Positions 63,765 through 64,000 of a stretch of 64,000 bases of DNA are shown here, one piece after another. Source of the DNA: Geothrix sp. SG200 (GTDB lineage Bacteria > Acidobacteriota > Holophagae > Holophagales > Holophagaceae); NCBI RefSeq assembly GCF_022808935.1, contig NZ_JAKZFR010000001.1, positions 992,001-1,056,000 on the forward strand. Reading direction: 5' to 3'. Below the pieces are notes generated by a model. The model was not told the DNA's origin. It made no database searches and was given only the letters and a program-made list of their open reading frames with translations. Within the stretch, counting starts at the first letter, position 1. Each line of letters begins with the position of its first letter. Both the position numbers and the translations under genes were made by a program.

Positions 63765-64000
63765 TCAAGCCTCGCTGGGCCCGCCCAGGCGGTAGCCGAC
63801 TCCCACCACCGTTTCGATCTGCTCCGCCGCCACGGGGCCGATCTTGGCCCGGACCCGGCGGACGTGGGCGTCGATGGTGCGGCTCTCGCCGAGGTATTCC
63901 AGGCCCCAGACCTGCTGCAGGATCTTCTCGCGGGTGAGGACCCGGCGGGGATTGGCGAGGAAGTACACCAGGAGCTCGAACTCGCGGCGCGTGAGGTCTA
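63765..64000 (-). CDS. PhoB/OmpR-family response regulator, C-terminal part (cut by window edge)
   Basis: The visible 78 codons are the winged-helix DNA-binding domain: LTRREFELLVYFLANPRRVLTREKI, LQQVWG, SRTIDAHVRRVRAKIG and VVGVGYRL. The receiver domain lies beyond the window. It is convergent with the phoR-like kinase (49 bases between stops) rather than in an operon with it. Probably the cognate regulator of that kinase. Confidence 0.9.
   Translation of the reverse strand, partial: DLTRREFELLVYFLANPRRVLTREKILQQVWGLEYLGESRTIDAHVRRVRAKIGPVAAEQIETVVGVGYRLGGPSEA

Overview
The window is GC-rich (my estimate is about two thirds), densely coded bacterial chromosome with no plasmid, phage, rRNA or tRNA content that I could see. 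Genes often overlap by ATGA or GTGA, strands switch often, and no gap between genes exceeds 300 bases. Bacillithiol genes (bshB, bshC), DUF4388, DUF1844 and DUF2911 proteins, a MaeB-type malic enzyme and several SHGIC/PAS or SpoIIE-type signalling proteins suggest an Acidobacteriota genome, perhaps Holophagae (Geothrix/Holophaga-like). This is inference from gene content; no marker rRNA is present.

Layout. 1-8029 (minus): an envelope and housekeeping run, read bshC-bshB-tilS-ftsH-folP-glmM-ftsW, mostly coupled by 4-base overlaps; ftsW runs off the left edge. 8106-17242 (mostly plus): an orphan protein, an MgtC/DUF4010 membrane protein, an aldehyde dehydrogenase, then pta-purN-nnr-tsaE-rmuC and an HNH nuclease. 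17359-24252: pabB, pepA, an HU-like protein, a CsgG-like secreted protein, a lipoprotein-ferredoxin-hydrolase cluster and a cyclophilin. 24322-28319: tag, metG, an ArsC-like protein and xth. 28380-38039: TPR and DUF4388 proteins, tdk, a glutaryl-CoA-dehydrogenase-like enzyme, a patatin, a universal stress protein and two tandem pirins. 38040-48564: rarA, a glycine-rich pentad-repeat protein, an AlaX-type editing protein, a cysteine desulfurase, a putative beta-propeller protein, hydrolases and a malic enzyme fused to a Pta domain. 48657-55012: a DUF302 protein, a photoactive-yellow-protein-like PAS protein, a SpoIIE-type phosphatase operon, an SDR and queE. 55016-64000: DUF2911 protein, Gcr-like membrane protein, ureohydrolase, PlsC, GNAT, and a phosphate module (Pit transporter, DUF47 protein, PhoR-like kinase and the C-terminus of a PhoB-like regulator).

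The most interesting items are these. (1) A small zinc-motif protein at 49129-49575 is fused to a PAS domain that aligns without gaps to photoactive yellow protein, including the chromophore cysteine. (2) The 5' end of queE is duplicated at 54183-54390, with a palindrome-rich segment between the copies that leaves a 52-codon leader ORF. (3) An 11-base-period direct repeat, a candidate Pho box, lies between the phosphate uptake operon and the phoR-like kinase. (4) BshC is unusually short. (5) Two repeat proteins of unknown function are present: an eight-repeat propeller-like protein and a glycine pentad protein.

Transcription signals that can be read include perfect hairpin terminators between several convergent genes, a stereotyped CGGAG-N5/6-ATG initiation region, and a recurring TAGRCT hexamer just upstream of many starts. 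In two cases that hexamer overlaps the upstream stop codon.
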